From NCBI RefSeq assembly GCF_001468005.1, contig NZ_LNYY01000019.1, positions 2,167,070-2,231,069 on the forward strand: DNA of 64,000 nucleotides, written 5' to 3'. Positions 45,103-54,924 of the stretch are shown piece after piece (positions within the stretch are counted from its first letter, which is position 1; every line of letters starts with the position of its first letter). A model generated the notes under the pieces. The model had not been told where the DNA came from. It did not search any database and saw nothing but the letters and a program-made list of their open reading frames with translations. The stretch is from Legionella steelei (GTDB lineage Bacteria > Pseudomonadota > Gammaproteobacteria > Legionellales > Legionellaceae). A program made the translations under genes and the position numbers.

Positions 45103-45904
45103 TCTCGTTATAAGTCGCGATAAAAACGCTGTTTCTGAGTTAGACGGGGATATGCGTGCTCTGAAACAACGTTTAAATCCTGCATTGAAACCGCTGGATG
45201 GGCGTCATGCAACCAAGACTCAGCAGCCATTAATGGCGCTGTCTAATATTATTAAAACCTACCACTTAGAGGGAATCAGCACGACGATTTTAAAAGAAAT
45301 ATCGCTTACCGTATATGAAGGCGATTTATTGGCTATAGTCGGTGCCTCTGGTTCAGGCAAGTCGACTTTGATGAATATTATGGGCCTTCTGGATAAAGCA
45401 GATTCTGGCACTTATTTATTGAAAAATCGTAATGTTGCTGCATTGACTGACGATGAATTAGCCGAGTTACGCAATCAAAACATTGGATTTGTTTTCCAAC
45501 AATTCAATTTATTGCCAAGATTTAGTGCCATGCAAAATGTGGCATTGCCATTAGTTTATCGCGGTGTGGGCGCTGCAGAAATTAAGGAACGAGTTCTTGT
45601 TGCCCTAGAGCGCGTAGGGATGCATCAATATGCACAGCACCGACCCACACAATTATCAGGTGGACAACAACAACGTGTTGCGATTGCTCGTGCTTTGGTA
45701 ACGGAACCACAAGTGATTTTGGCGGATGAACCTACCGGTGCTCTTGATTCACGTACCGGTAATGAAGTAATGAATTTATTTTTAAGTTTGCATGCTCAGG
45801 GACGTAGTATCATTATGATTACCCATGATGAGCAGGTTGCTGCATTGTGTCAGAGAAAAATCACTCTTGTGGATGGTTTTGTGATGGCGGAGACTGCATC
45901 ATGA
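45095..45904 (+). CDS. ABC transporter ATPase, MacB/LolD type
   Basis: 269 residues from ATG 45095 ([11 protein letters not shown]). A 45-residue N-terminal extension precedes the ATPase domain, where translation could alternatively begin at [14 protein letters not shown]. Walker [11 protein letters not shown]-loop [18 protein letters not shown], signature [15 protein letters not shown], Walker [14 protein letters not shown] and switch His ITHDEQVA are intact. The permease is encoded separately (ATGA overlap), unlike fused MacB. Confidence 0.9.
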
Positions 45905-47091
45905 ATTTTGCTGGACATTGTCAGCAAGCCTTAGTTAATTTGACCGCTGCCAAATTACGTTCTTTTTTAGCTGTTTTAGGCATTTTGGTGGGTACTGCTG
46001 CGGTTGTTGCTTTAATTAGTAGTGGTCAGCTTGCTACGGAAAAAGCATTAGCGCAATTCAAGGCCTTAGGTACCGATTTATTGGCGGTTGCTGTTTATCC
46101 AAAAACGACTGACAAATCCGGAAGCATGGAATCAATTTCTGCGGCGCAATGGGAACAATTACCTGAACGCATACCCTCTATTATTGATATGGCGCCCTAT
46201 AGTACAGCGTATCAACCTTTAAGTTTTCAGGGAAAACAAATGCAAGGAGCGGTCATTGGCGCGAATGAGCATTTGGCGAAAATTGTGCATATTAAGTTAG
46301 CGGCCGGCCATTTTGTTTCTTTTGTTGAATCTTATGAACATTATTGTGTGATTGGTGCGGGTTTGGCACGGCAAATTCAAGAGATCAGTTTTGATGATCC
46401 CATAGGCAAACAATTACGCATAGGACAATCCTTATATACGATCATCGGTGTGGCTGAGCCTTGGAAAGAAAATGGCTTTTTTAATGAAGATGTCAATCAG
46501 GCTGCCATTATTCCTTTGGCAGGAATTAATCTCGTCAGTAAGGATGCGAAGGTAAATAATGTGGTGTTGGAGTTGAAACCTGATAGCCCTATAGATGAGG
46601 TGATTGAGGAAATAAAACAAATTGTTGGTTCGATAGCCCCCAAGCTGAGCGTTTTCTCGCGTAGTGCCAAACAAATTATTGCCAGTATGGAAAATCAAGG
46701 GCACATTTTTACCTTATTGCTGGGGGTCATTGGTGGCATTTCATTGCTGGTTGGTGGCATTGGGGTGATGAATGTCATGTTGGTTTCAGTCAGTGAGCGA
46801 AAAAAAGAAATTGGTATCCGTAAAGCAGTTGGTGCCAAAAATAGTGAGATTCAAGCGCTATTTTTAGTCGAATCAGTCATGCTTTCTTTACTGGGTGGTA
46901 TTCTTGGCGTGCTTTTAGGGCTAACTTTTACACGTATTTTGGCCTATTTTAGTGATTGGAATTTTTCAATCTATCTTCTTCCGCCGATAGCGGGTTTTTT
47001 AGTTTCGGCCGCCACCGGAATTTTCTTTGGTTTTTATCCCGCACGACGCGCTGCAAAATTAGAACCGGTAGTTTCTTTGCGTAGCGAGTAA
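45901..47091 (+). CDS. MacB-like ABC permease (FtsX family)
   Basis: 396 residues with the MacB topology: one N-terminal transmembrane helix (RSFLAVLGILVGTAAVVALIS), a large periplasmic domain of about 220 residues, then three helices with GGIGVMNVMLVSVSERKKEIGIRKAVGA, the FtsX coupling signature. It ends GFYPARRAAKLEPVVSLR. It powers a tripartite export system by mechanotransmission rather than membrane transport. Last gene of the overlapping chain. Confidence 0.92.
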   Translation: MNFAGHCQQALVNLTAAKLRSFLAVLGILVGTAAVVALISSGQLATEKALAQFKALGTDLLAVAVYPKTTDKSGSMESISAAQWEQLPERIPSIIDMAPYSTAYQPLSFQGKQMQGAVIGANEHLAKIVHIKLAAGHFVSFVESYEHYCVIGAGLARQIQEISFDDPIGKQLRIGQSLYTIIGVAEPWKENGFFNEDVNQAAIIPLAGINLVSKDAKVNNVVLELKPDSPIDEVIEEIKQIVGSIAPKLSVFSRSAKQIIASMENQGHIFTLLLGVIGGISLLVGGIGVMNVMLVSVSERKKEIGIRKAVGAKNSEIQALFLVESVMLSLLGGILGVLLGLTFTRILAYFSDWNFSIYLLPPIAGFLVSAATGIFFGFYPARRAAKLEPVVSLRSE

Positions 47092-47109
47092 TGCTTGAGC
47101 GTTATGTTC

Positions 47110-47186
47110 GTAGCCTGGTTAGCGTAACGAAACCCGGGGAAGAATGGGTTGCCAAACTAGGTTCCGTTACGCAGCATCCAGGTTAC
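47110..47186. repeat. REP-like/MITE-like palindromic element (77 bp)
   Basis: Left arm 47110-47134 (GTAGCCTGGTTAGCGTAACG...) and right arm 47160-47186 (...CGTTACGCAGCATCCAGGTTAC) are largely complementary with a two-base indel. First GTAGCC copy after the 24.6-kb stretch that lacks them. Confidence 0.7.
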
Positions 47187-47271
47187 ATGTACACAATTTA
47201 TCTCTCTATTGCACTGAATTTATAAGTAACTTATGATGAAAAATTCTTTTTATCATTAAATGGACTTGCAT

Positions 47272-48684
47272 ATGGTTAAAAAAATTTTGTGGGTGCTGGT
47301 CTTAACATCAGGTTTTATTTCTTTTTCTTTTGCTGATTCTGCCTCGCCACAAACTGCGTCTTCAAATAATGCCCAAGTCCCTTCAAGTTATATGCCGGTA
47401 GTGATTCACGAGACTTTTGCGAGTATTTTGCAGCGTATGAGTAGCGCCAAAGAGGCGATCAACACGCGTCAACAAGAACTGTTAAAACGGCGTTATGACT
47501 TGAGTAATAACCCGTCTAAAACGGTGACGATGTCTGGCGGTAAACCGATACAAGAAGGTGTTCGCGTGAAGCTTGCGGAAGGGGTTACTTGGGACCAGCT
47601 CGCGAAAATGAGTCCTGATGATATTAAGAAAAAAGGCCTATTCCCACAAGGATTTTTACCGCTACCGCACCCCAATCATCCTGAAGGAGGGATGTTATTT
47701 CCCAAATTTGTTATTGATGAAATTAAGAAACAAGAAGATCGCGATCTGACCCGTTTTGATTTGGATTTTGATATTCCGGATCATTTTTTACCTCCTTACC
47801 CTGCGCCGATTTTTCTGACAACAAGGCCCGATCTTGGTGATGTATCACAAGGTAAAGTGGTCACACTCGAAAACTATTATGAATTATTTAATGGGATATT
47901 GAATCCGAAACAAATCGAGGGATTACGTTTATTACTTACGCCCTTCCCACAACAGCAGTTTAACCAAACCGAAGACCGACGTTCCGTAAGACCAAGTCGT
48001 GGCGTGGCGTGTTTTGATTGTCATACCAATGGGCATACGAACAAAGCAACGCATTTGGCAGGTGATGCTAGACCTCAAGAATTTCGTCATCGCATCGATA
48101 CCCCGACTTTACGCGGTGTGAATATTCAAAGATTGTTCGGCTCCCAACGTGCATTAAAAACGATTGAGGACTTTACGGAGTTTGAGCAACGAGCAGCTTA
48201 TTTTGATGGTGATCCTGTTATTGCCACTAAAAAAGGAGTCAATATTCTGGAGCGCGGTAGTCAAGTTCACTTCATGGCGGAATTCCAAGAAATTCTGGAT
48301 TTTCCTCCAGCACCTAAATTGAATTGGGAAGGCAAACTGGACCCCGCCAAAGCAAGTCCTGCAGAATTACGTGGGCAAGAATTATTCTTTGGTAAAGCAA
48401 AATGTTCCACTTGCCATACACCACCGTACTATACTGACAACACCATGCATAACTTACAGACAGAAAAATTCTACCAGCCACAGTTGATTAACGGTATAAA
48501 AGCAGTTGGCGATGGACCAATCAAAACATTTCCTCTACGAGGAGTAAAAGATTCTCCACCATATTTACACGATGGTCGCTTGTTAACTCTGGCAGATACA
48601 GTTGAGTTTTTTAACTTAGTCTTGCAATTGCAGTTAACTCAAGACGAAAAAGCTGATTTAACAGCATTTATGGAAGCGTTGTAA
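47272..48684 (+). CDS. Di-haem cytochrome c peroxidase-family protein
   Basis: 470 residues from MVKKILWVL (ATG 47272; an ATG at 47260 is in frame, and it is unclear which is used). Signal peptide ends SFSFADS. Two c-haem sites are CFDCH (near 246) and CSTCH (near 378), each in the layout of di-haem peroxidases, with the RGVKDSPPYLHDGRLLTLADTVEFFN end typical of the family. The roughly 240-residue N-terminal domain before the first haem is longer than in CcpA. It may be a peroxidase or a related periplasmic oxidase; a substrate cannot be given. Stand-alone gene. Confidence 0.8.
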   Translation: MVKKILWVLVLTSGFISFSFADSASPQTASSNNAQVPSSYMPVVIHETFASILQRMSSAKEAINTRQQELLKRRYDLSNNPSKTVTMSGGKPIQEGVRVKLAEGVTWDQLAKMSPDDIKKKGLFPQGFLPLPHPNHPEGGMLFPKFVIDEIKKQEDRDLTRFDLDFDIPDHFLPPYPAPIFLTTRPDLGDVSQGKVVTLENYYELFNGILNPKQIEGLRLLLTPFPQQQFNQTEDRRSVRPSRGVACFDCHTNGHTNKATHLAGDARPQEFRHRIDTPTLRGVNIQRLFGSQRALKTIEDFTEFEQRAAYFDGDPVIATKKGVNILERGSQVHFMAEFQEILDFPPAPKLNWEGKLDPAKASPAELRGQELFFGKAKCSTCHTPPYYTDNTMHNLQTEKFYQPQLINGIKAVGDGPIKTFPLRGVKDSPPYLHDGRLLTLADTVEFFNLVLQLQLTQDEKADLTAFMEAL

Positions 48685-48710
48685 TACTCAAGGTATAATC
48701 GCTTAACTTG

Positions 48711-48749
48711 GTAGCCTGGGATACGTAGCCTTGGCTGCACCCAGGCTAC
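48711..48749. repeat. REP-like palindrome
   Basis: Perfect 10-bp arms GTAGCCTGGG (48711-48720) / CCCAGGCTAC (48740-48749), 19-nt loop that itself holds another GTAGCC. Located between the di-haem protein and mltB. Confidence 0.8.
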
Positions 48750-48838
48750 AATAAATGTCAAAACTACGGTTTTAAGATAAATGGTCTATCTTATATTAAG
48801 ATGGCAGTTCGATAACTAAAAAATCAGGGGGAAGGGCT

Positions 48839-49807
48839 ATGAAAAAATGGGGACTTGCGATTATCGCATGTGTTCTAGTACATCATGCTGCCTTTGCACA
48901 ACAGAATTGGAGTAGTTGGGTTGCAGAAGTCAGAACAGAGGCCTTGCAAAAAGGGATTTCACCAGAGATTTTTGATGAAGCCTTTGCAGGGATCCATGAG
49001 CCAAGCCATCAAATTAAAGGACTTTTACGTTCGCAGCCAGAACATCGCCTTACCTTTATGAAGTACCGCAGCACACGCGTCGATCCCTATAGAATTACTA
49101 TAGGACGCAAGGAATATAAAAAGAATCAGGCAGTATTGGAAGCAGTAGCCAAACAATATGGGGTAAATCCTTGCTTTATCGTCTCATTTTGGGGAATGGA
49201 AACGAGCTATGGTACTTATATGGGGAATTTTCCCGTTGTGAAAGCTTTAGCGACGCTTGCTTATGACTCCAATCGTAAAGATTTTTTCCGTAAAGAGTTA
49301 TTTATTGCCTTACGTATTCTGAATGAAGGACACGTTAGTTTGACTGACTTCAAAGGGGAGTGGGCTGGCGCCTCTGGGCAGCCACAATTTTTACCTTCGA
49401 GTTGGGTTAAATATGCTGTGGATTATGATGGCGATGGTCGAAAAGACATTTGGAGAAGCAAACCCGACGTATTTGCTTCAATTGCAAATTACATGAAGCA
49501 AAATGGATGGCAAACCGGAGAGCCATGGGCAATCCAAGTCAAGTTACCGCGTAAATTTGATATGGCAATGGAGGGTAAAACCATTGTCAAACCTGTGAGT
49601 GATTGGAATGCTATGGGGGTGCGAACAGAAGATGGTAAACCGTTACCTTATCAAAATCTGCAAGGTAGTATCGTGCAACCATTAGGTGGGCCAACCTTCT
49701 TAACCTTCCCTAATTACAAGATGATTTTGCATTATAATAATTCCATTTATTATGCAGGGGCGGTGGGTTATTTAGCAGACAAAATTTGTCAAGCGCAACC
49801 AAGGTAA
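48839..49807 (+). CDS. mltB: Lytic murein transglycosylase B
   Basis: 322 residues with a signal peptide ending HHAAFA and no lipobox cysteine, so probably soluble periplasmic (Slt35-like) rather than lipid-anchored. Catalytic Glu is in FWGMETSYGTYMGNFPV, and GEWAGASGQPQFLPSSWVKYAVDYDGDG is the GH103 core with a calcium-binding-like DYDGDGRKD loop. It cleaves peptidoglycan between MurNAc and GlcNAc. Three bases separate it from the MsrBA gene, so they may be co-transcribed. Confidence 0.93.
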   Translation: MKKWGLAIIACVLVHHAAFAQQNWSSWVAEVRTEALQKGISPEIFDEAFAGIHEPSHQIKGLLRSQPEHRLTFMKYRSTRVDPYRITIGRKEYKKNQAVLEAVAKQYGVNPCFIVSFWGMETSYGTYMGNFPVVKALATLAYDSNRKDFFRKELFIALRILNEGHVSLTDFKGEWAGASGQPQFLPSSWVKYAVDYDGDGRKDIWRSKPDVFASIANYMKQNGWQTGEPWAIQVKLPRKFDMAMEGKTIVKPVSDWNAMGVRTEDGKPLPYQNLQGSIVQPLGGPTFLTFPNYKMILHYNNSIYYAGAVGYLADKICQAQPR

Positions 49808-49810
49808 GCT

Positions 49811-50680
49811 ATGGACGATTATCTAGATAAAACAGCCAGTTTGACTCCTTTAGCAAAAAGGATAATTTGCGATAAAGCCACAGAGTATCCTCACACTGGG
49901 TCTTATAATTCGGTTATGACTATCGGCACTTATTTGTGCCGACGCTGTGGTTTGGCCTTATTTCGTGGGTCAAGTCAATTCAGCTCAGGGTGTGGCTGGC
50001 CTAGTTTTGATGATAACATCGTCCATGCAGTGAAACAGATTCCAGATAGCGATGGCAGGCGTATGGAAATACTCTGCTCGCGTTGCGATGCCCATTTAGG
50101 GCATGTCTTTACTGGCGAATATTTTACGCAAAAGAATTTGCGTCATTGCGTTAATTCAGCCTCCATTGATTTTGTAGCATCCAACCTGGTTTTAGATACT
50201 GAAGAAGCGATTGTGGCTGGTGGATGTTTTTGGGGCGTGGATCATTTTTTAAAGCAAATCCCCGGCGTTCTTCGCGTTGAGGCGGGCTATACTGGGGGTA
50301 TTACTACAGAACCAAGTTATGAGCAGGTGTGTCAAGGTGATACAGGGCATTACGAAGCCGTACGGGTTATCTATGATAAGGCCAAGACCGATTACCATCA
50401 GGTTCTGAAACGCTTTTTTGAAATTCATGATCCTACACAAAAATCGGGACAAGGTCCTGATATAGGCCAGCAATATCAAAGTGCTGTATTTTATTACAAT
50501 CAAGAACAATTAGAAGAAGCGGAAACCTTAATGCAAATGCTGCAAAAAAGAGGTTATCAAGTGGCTACCCGTCTTTTTCCAGTACAAACATTTTGGCCGG
50601 CAGAAGAATACCATCAGGATTATTATGCCAAACATCATAAAGCCCCTTATTGTCATCAACCAGTAAATCGTTTTGACTAA
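49811..50680 (+). CDS. msrBA: Bifunctional methionine sulfoxide reductase MsrB-MsrA
   Basis: 289 residues. MsrB comes first (1-125) with zinc ligands C43, C46, C89, C92 and catalytic C113 in RHCVNSAS. MsrA follows (130-289) with catalytic C139 in GGCFWGVDHFL and HDPTQKSGQGPDIGQQYQSAVFY. The B-then-A fusion repairs both methionine sulfoxide diastereomers. No signal peptide is present, so it acts in the cytoplasm, where thioredoxin (17.97 kb) can recycle it. Confidence 0.93.
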   Translation: MDDYLDKTASLTPLAKRIICDKATEYPHTGSYNSVMTIGTYLCRRCGLALFRGSSQFSSGCGWPSFDDNIVHAVKQIPDSDGRRMEILCSRCDAHLGHVFTGEYFTQKNLRHCVNSASIDFVASNLVLDTEEAIVAGGCFWGVDHFLKQIPGVLRVEAGYTGGITTEPSYEQVCQGDTGHYEAVRVIYDKAKTDYHQVLKRFFEIHDPTQKSGQGPDIGQQYQSAVFYYNQEQLEEAETLMQMLQKRGYQVATRLFPVQTFWPAEEYHQDYYAKHHKAPYCHQPVNRFD

Positions 50681-50706
50681 GATTGTATGGTGGAAAGGAG
50701 TAGCAA

Positions 50707-51192
50707 ATGGAGTTTACTTTTCGCATTGCTAAGAAAAAAGACAAAGAAGAAATCTTTTTTTTAGTAAACAAATTGGCGGAACATGAGCGCAAAAAACCGG
50801 AAGAAGTCAATTTGACTCTAGATAAAATAGAGTCTCATGGTTTTGGGCTAACGAGGTATTTTTATGTCTTACTGGCTGAATATAAGGAAAAGCCAGCTGG
50901 TTATGCCTTATTTTTCTTTTCCTACTGCGCCTCAGAAGCAGCCCCCATTCTTTATGTCGAAGAGCTATTTGTAGATGAACTCTATCGTAACCATGGCTTG
51001 GGTTCTGCATTGTTGTCAAATCTTGCCCACATAGCAATCGAGAAAGAATGTTGTCGCATGGAAGGACATACAATGACCTGGAATAAGAAAGGAATTGAGT
51101 TCTTTGAATTTATAGGGGCATCTCCGCGAACCGATTTGCTGCAGTTTCGGTTAGCAGGCGAGCATTTGCAAAAATTGGCAGCACAAAAATAG
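50707..51192 (+). CDS. GNAT acetyltransferase (diamine acetyltransferase-like)
   Basis: 161 residues with the GNAT core: FRIAKKKDKEEIFFLVNKLAEHER, central strand PILYVEELFVDELYRNHGLGSALL with the acetyl-CoA loop (R/Q-x-x-G-x-G/A variant), and the MTWNKKGIEFFEFIGAS end typical of the SAT1/diamine group. Substrate is not certain; polyamines are the known substrates of the nearest type. SD AAAGGAG precedes the ATG; it starts 26 bases after msrBA. Confidence 0.85.
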   Translation: MEFTFRIAKKKDKEEIFFLVNKLAEHERKKPEEVNLTLDKIESHGFGLTRYFYVLLAEYKEKPAGYALFFFSYCASEAAPILYVEELFVDELYRNHGLGSALLSNLAHIAIEKECCRMEGHTMTWNKKGIEFFEFIGASPRTDLLQFRLAGEHLQKLAAQK

Positions 51193-51198
51193 AGGTAT

Positions 51199-52380
51199 TT
51201 ATTTTTTCAATTTGCTCATAACGATACCTAAGAAAGGAAATGCCAACAATTGAATTGCAATGGAGAAGATAACCAGTGCAGAAATGGAAATGTCATAGAG
51301 TACACCCATAGCCACACTCCCCAAAAACCAAAAAATGCCAAATCCGGTATTGAACACTCCATAAGCTGAACCTCGTTTTTCTTTGGGTATCATGCCTGCA
51401 ACTATAGCCCGCATCAGTGATTCATGAGCACATACACCAATGCTCCATAAAATAACTCCTGATAAAGCCAGACTGGCATTGCCCAAAAAGACTAAAGGTG
51501 CAAAAAAGCACGATAAAAAAGAAACGATAACTAAAATAATAAAACCATAACGATCATAAAGATGGCCAAGTAATGGAGCACTTACTATGTTAAATCCTTT
51601 TGCTATTGCATAAGAAATTGGGATCCATAGTGGAGATAAAAGACCTGTTTTTTGAAAATGATAGGCGATTAAAGGAAAATCGGCATAGCCTGCTGCTATG
51701 AGTGCTGCTCCAGATAAATACAACCAAAAAGCGGTATTCATACCCATGCCCGCCACTTCAAGTGTATCGTGGTGTACCTCTAAATCCTGAGGGCGTGGAT
51801 AGAGCCAGCGTGCGAGCAATAAAGTACTTAAGGCACATAATGCGGGGATTAAGAGTAAGGCAAAGCAATACTGATAGCCTATTTTAAAATAAAGTGCCAG
51901 GGCAAGAATCAAAGGACCTAACATCGCACCTGTTTGATCCAATGCTTCATGTAAGCCAAAAGCCCAACCCATTCCTTTTTGGTGTCCTGCATGAGCTAGC
52001 ATTGCATCACGAGCCGGGGTACGAATTCCTTTACCTATACGCTCAGTAACAATCAAGGTGGCAGCAAACCACCATTGGTCTGTTATTGCTAACAAGGGGA
52101 CGGCTAATAAATTAAGGGTATAACCTAAAATAGTAATGGTCCAATACTTGTGTGTGCGATCAGTAAGATAACCTGAAACCATACGGAGTACATAACCCAA
52201 TAACTCTCCAAAACCTGATACAAAGCCAACTACAGCAGCATTGGCCCCTAATAATGCTAAGTATGGGCCGGTGATACTGCGCGCTCCTTCATAAGTCATA
52301 TCTGCAAAGAGACTTACAATACCCGTAAGAATAATGAATTTAAGGGCTGCATCTTGAGATAAATTTTTTTGAAGACTCAT
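51199..52380 (-). CDS. MFS transporter, drug/multidrug-like
   Basis: 393 residues with about 12 transmembrane helices. MFS motif A-like RMVSGYLTDRTHKYW follows helix 2 and the second half repeats it as APLLGHLYDRYG. The RIGKGIRTPARDAMLAHA and MRAIVAGMIPKEKRGSAYGVFNTGFG motifs match a broad prokaryotic MFS subgroup of unknown substrate. Convergent with the GNAT gene, 6 bases apart, with no room for a terminator. Confidence 0.85.
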   Translation of the reverse strand: MSLQKNLSQDAALKFIILTGIVSLFADMTYEGARSITGPYLALLGANAAVVGFVSGFGELLGYVLRMVSGYLTDRTHKYWTITILGYTLNLLAVPLLAITDQWWFAATLIVTERIGKGIRTPARDAMLAHAGHQKGMGWAFGLHEALDQTGAMLGPLILALALYFKIGYQYCFALLLIPALCALSTLLLARWLYPRPQDLEVHHDTLEVAGMGMNTAFWLYLSGAALIAAGYADFPLIAYHFQKTGLLSPLWIPISYAIAKGFNIVSAPLLGHLYDRYGFIILVIVSFLSCFFAPLVFLGNASLALSGVILWSIGVCAHESLMRAIVAGMIPKEKRGSAYGVFNTGFGIFWFLGSVAMGVLYDISISALVIFSIAIQLLAFPFLGIVMSKLKK

Positions 52381-52408
52381 GAGTTTGTCTCTATAAAGTC
52401 ATTATCTT

Positions 52409-52457
52409 GTAGCCTGAGCGAAAGCGAAGCTGTAACCCGGGGCAATATGGTTACGGC
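52409..52457. repeat. Partial REP-like element
   Basis: GTAGCCTGAGCG...GTAACCCGGGG (52409-52442) followed by GGTTACGGC. Only the left half matches the family well. The inner arms AGCTGTAACC / GGTTACGGCT still form a 9-of-10 hairpin. Lies upstream of the MFS gene. Confidence 0.5.
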
Positions 52458-52652
52458 TGCTTAATCTTTTTCTACGCCCCTCAGTCAAGTGGGAGATGTA
52501 GGATAAGTGTCAATGCTTATACTCAGATTACAATTCATAAATCTATTATAAGCTTCTTAACGAGTATTTAAATATATATGTTCAAATCCTACGATGATGC
52601 ATTTTTGTTGTTGTGTGTGCTCCTACAATCTTGCATATAAATCCAGATTTCA

Positions 52653-52795
52653 TGAGGCTACAATGAGATACACTCATTGCATGTAAGTAGCTTACAGCCT
52701 TTATATGGAAATCATTCGCTAAAATGATTAATTATGGCAAAAAAATATCATAAAAATTAAACAATAAGATTTAAAATAAATCTGTTGTAGCCTCA
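52653..52795. repeat. Possible MITE-like element in the 480-base gap upstream of tatB 3' end
   Basis: TGAGGCTACAA (52653-52663) and TTGTAGCCTCA (52785-52795) are exact inverted copies 121 bases apart, enclosing two small hairpins: CAATGAG/CTCATTG (52661-52679) and GTAAG/CTTAC (52683-52695). The interior is AT-rich and non-coding. The rest of the gap (52381-52860) holds the partial REP-like element and the likely MFS promoter. Confidence 0.45.
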
Positions 52796-52860
52796 AAACA
52801 ATTTCGTTAGTGTAAGTACAGTGGTTGCATTATCCACTTTCTCTGACGCATAACTAAAAT

Positions 52861-53091
52861 TTAGGATGATTGTTCCTTTTTATACTGCTCATCTGCTTCT
52901 TTGGCTTTACGCTGATTTTCTTGCAATTGCAGTACATCAAGTTGCTGTTGCCAGAGTGCCACAGCCTGTGCTTTAAGTTGATGAAACTTTCTTACTAGTA
53001 ATCCTAAATGTGTTGCCAGCATCGGAAGCTTCTTAGGCCCAAATACAATGAAAGCAACAATCAAAATGACAAGAAGCTCACCGCCGCTCAT
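52861..53091 (-). CDS. tatB: Twin-arginine translocase subunit TatB
   Basis: 76 residues, one N-terminal transmembrane helix (GELLVILIVAFIVFGPKKLPML) with the Tat hallmark FGPKKLP followed by an amphipathic helix and charged tail. It is short for TatB, but it follows a TatA gene and has the VFGPKKLP form. The start overlaps the tatA stop by 4 bases. Last gene of the ubiEJB-tatAB run. Confidence 0.88.
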   Translation of the reverse strand: MSGGELLVILIVAFIVFGPKKLPMLATHLGLLVRKFHQLKAQAVALWQQQLDVLQLQENQRKAKEADEQYKKEQSS

Positions 53092-53273
53092 GAGAGTTTA
53101 TTATCCTCTTTTGCGGGCTCATTGCTTTGTTCTTCATTCAAAGCTTTGCGGAAGTTTCGAATAGCTTCACCAAGATCAGTACCTATGGTTTTCAATTTGG
53201 AGGTGCCAAAAAGAGCAATGATAATGACTAGAATTAATAATAAAGACAGAGGGCTAATACCACTTAATCCCAT
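53088..53273 (-). CDS. tatA: Twin-arginine translocase subunit TatA
   Basis: 61 residues from MGLSGISPLSLLLILVIIIALFG; the start at 53273 lies right at the ubiB stop. Transmembrane helix, then FGTSKLKTIGTDLGEAIRNFRKAL amphipathic helix and a charged tail. TatA oligomers form the pore for folded proteins. Confidence 0.9.
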   Translation of the reverse strand: MGLSGISPLSLLLILVIIIALFGTSKLKTIGTDLGEAIRNFRKALNEEQSNEPAKEDNKLS

Positions 53274-53274
53274 G

Positions 53275-54924
53275 TTAGTTCCTCGCGTTACGGTTAATAA
53301 GTACAAACAGCCCCGTTAGAATGGCTCCAGTTAGAGTAAGCGGAGCGAGCTGTTTGTGATGGATAAGATGCAAATAGTCTAAGAGGCTAACTAAAAGGAA
53401 AGAAAGCCCCGCACCAAGTGCAATGCTGTTCCATTGTACTGCTGGTTTTTCATTTTCTGGCTGCGCGTTGGCGCGTTCTTTATTTATTATTAATTCTTCT
53501 TTTTTAAGCTCTAGATAATCAAAAAGCAGTTTGGGCATGTGCGGTAACTGTTCTGCAAAGAAGGGTAGATTCTGTTTTAATTGGTTGAGAAATGCTTTGG
53601 GGCCTATTTGATCTTTTACCCATTTTGCAAGAAAAGGTTTAGCAGTAGCCCATAAATCCAATTCAGGATAGAGTTGACGTCCTAGCCCTTCTACAGCCAG
53701 CAAGGTTTTTTGCAATAAAATGAGTTGTGGTTGTACTTCCATATGGAAACGTCGTGCAACCTGAAAAAGACGCAATACCACTTGTGCAAATGAAATATCT
53801 TTTAAGGGCCGTTCAAAAATGGGTTCGCATACCGTACGAATGCCGCTTTCGAACTCTTCAACACGCGTATCACGCGCAACCCATCCGGACTCAACATGCA
53901 ATTCGGCGACTCGTCGGTAATCTCGATTAAAAAAGGCCAAAAGATTTTCAGCTAAGTAGCGCTTATCGTTATTATTTAAAGTGCCCATGATGCCAAAGTC
54001 TATACATATATATTGTGGCTCTTTGGGATTTTTATAGGAGACAAAAATATTCCCTGGATGCATGTCTGCATGAAAAAAGCAGTCACGAAATACTTGCGTA
54101 AAGAAAATTTCTACGCCACGTTCAGCAAGCTTTTTTATATCTACTCCGTGTGCTTCTAAACTTTTAATATCTGATACCGGGATGCCATGAATTCGCTCTA
54201 GTACCATTACATTGGGGCGAGAATAGTCCCAATATATTTCTGGAATGTACAAAATGGGTGAATTTTCAAAGTTTCGTCTTAATTGCGCCGCATTTGCGGC
54301 TTCTCTTGATAAGTCCAGCTCATCAAGTAGCGTGTGTTCAAATTCTGTGACAATTTCCTTAGGTTTTAAGCGCCTAATTTCAGGCCAGTAGCGATCTGCC
54401 CATTTGGCTATAGTATGCATAATGCTCAAGTCTTGCTCAATAATGCGGCGCATATTAGGTCGCAGAACTTTGACAATCACGTCTTCACCAGTTTTCAGGG
54501 TTGCTGCATGGACTTGCGCCATAGACGCTGATGCAAGGGGAATGGGATCAAATTCTGCAAAGACTTCGTAGGGAGATAAGCCATAGGCTTTTTCAATAAT
54601 AGCCATTGCTTGTTCGCTGGGAAATGGAGGTACTTTATCTTGTAATTTACTCAGCTCAAGAGCGATATCTAGAGGCAAAATATCGGGGCGAGTGGAAAGT
54701 GCTTGCCCAAATTTGATGAAAATAGGCCCAAGCTCTTCCAATGATTTACGCAGGGCTTCGCCATGTGTCAAATGTTCTTTGCGAAACCAATTCCAAGGAT
54801 TTAAATAAACAATGAAGCGCAGCGGTGCAAACAATCTTAATGATACGACCACATTATCCAGCCCGTTTTTCGCTAGGATGTAGTTGATATGAATAAGACG
54901 AATGAGTTTTTTAATTGATTTCAT
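53275..54924 (-). CDS. ubiB: Ubiquinone biosynthesis kinase-like protein UbiB
   Basis: 549 residues of the ADCK/UbiB atypical kinase family. KxGQ motif in [19 protein letters not shown], the Ala-rich nucleotide loop region [15 protein letters not shown], catalytic [12 protein letters not shown] and metal-binding [10 protein letters not shown] are present. Two C-terminal transmembrane helices anchor it. It aids the hydroxylation/methylation complex of ubiquinone synthesis. Its start overlaps the ubiJ stop by 14 bases. The following tatA begins 2 bases past the stop. Confidence 0.95.
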   Translation of the reverse strand: MKSIKKLIRLIHINYILAKNGLDNVVVSLRLFAPLRFIVYLNPWNWFRKEHLTHGEALRKSLEELGPIFIKFGQALSTRPDILPLDIALELSKLQDKVPPFPSEQAMAIIEKAYGLSPYEVFAEFDPIPLASASMAQVHAATLKTGEDVIVKVLRPNMRRIIEQDLSIMHTIAKWADRYWPEIRRLKPKEIVTEFEHTLLDELDLSREAANAAQLRRNFENSPILYIPEIYWDYSRPNVMVLERIHGIPVSDIKSLEAHGVDIKKLAERGVEIFFTQVFRDCFFHADMHPGNIFVSYKNPKEPQYICIDFGIMGTLNNNDKRYLAENLLAFFNRDYRRVAELHVESGWVARDTRVEEFESGIRTVCEPIFERPLKDISFAQVVLRLFQVARRFHMEVQPQLILLQKTLLAVEGLGRQLYPELDLWATAKPFLAKWVKDQIGPKAFLNQLKQNLPFFAEQLPHMPKLLFDYLELKKEELIINKERANAQPENEKPAVQWNSIALGAGLSFLLVSLLDYLHLIHHKQLAPLTLTGAILTGLFVLINRNARN

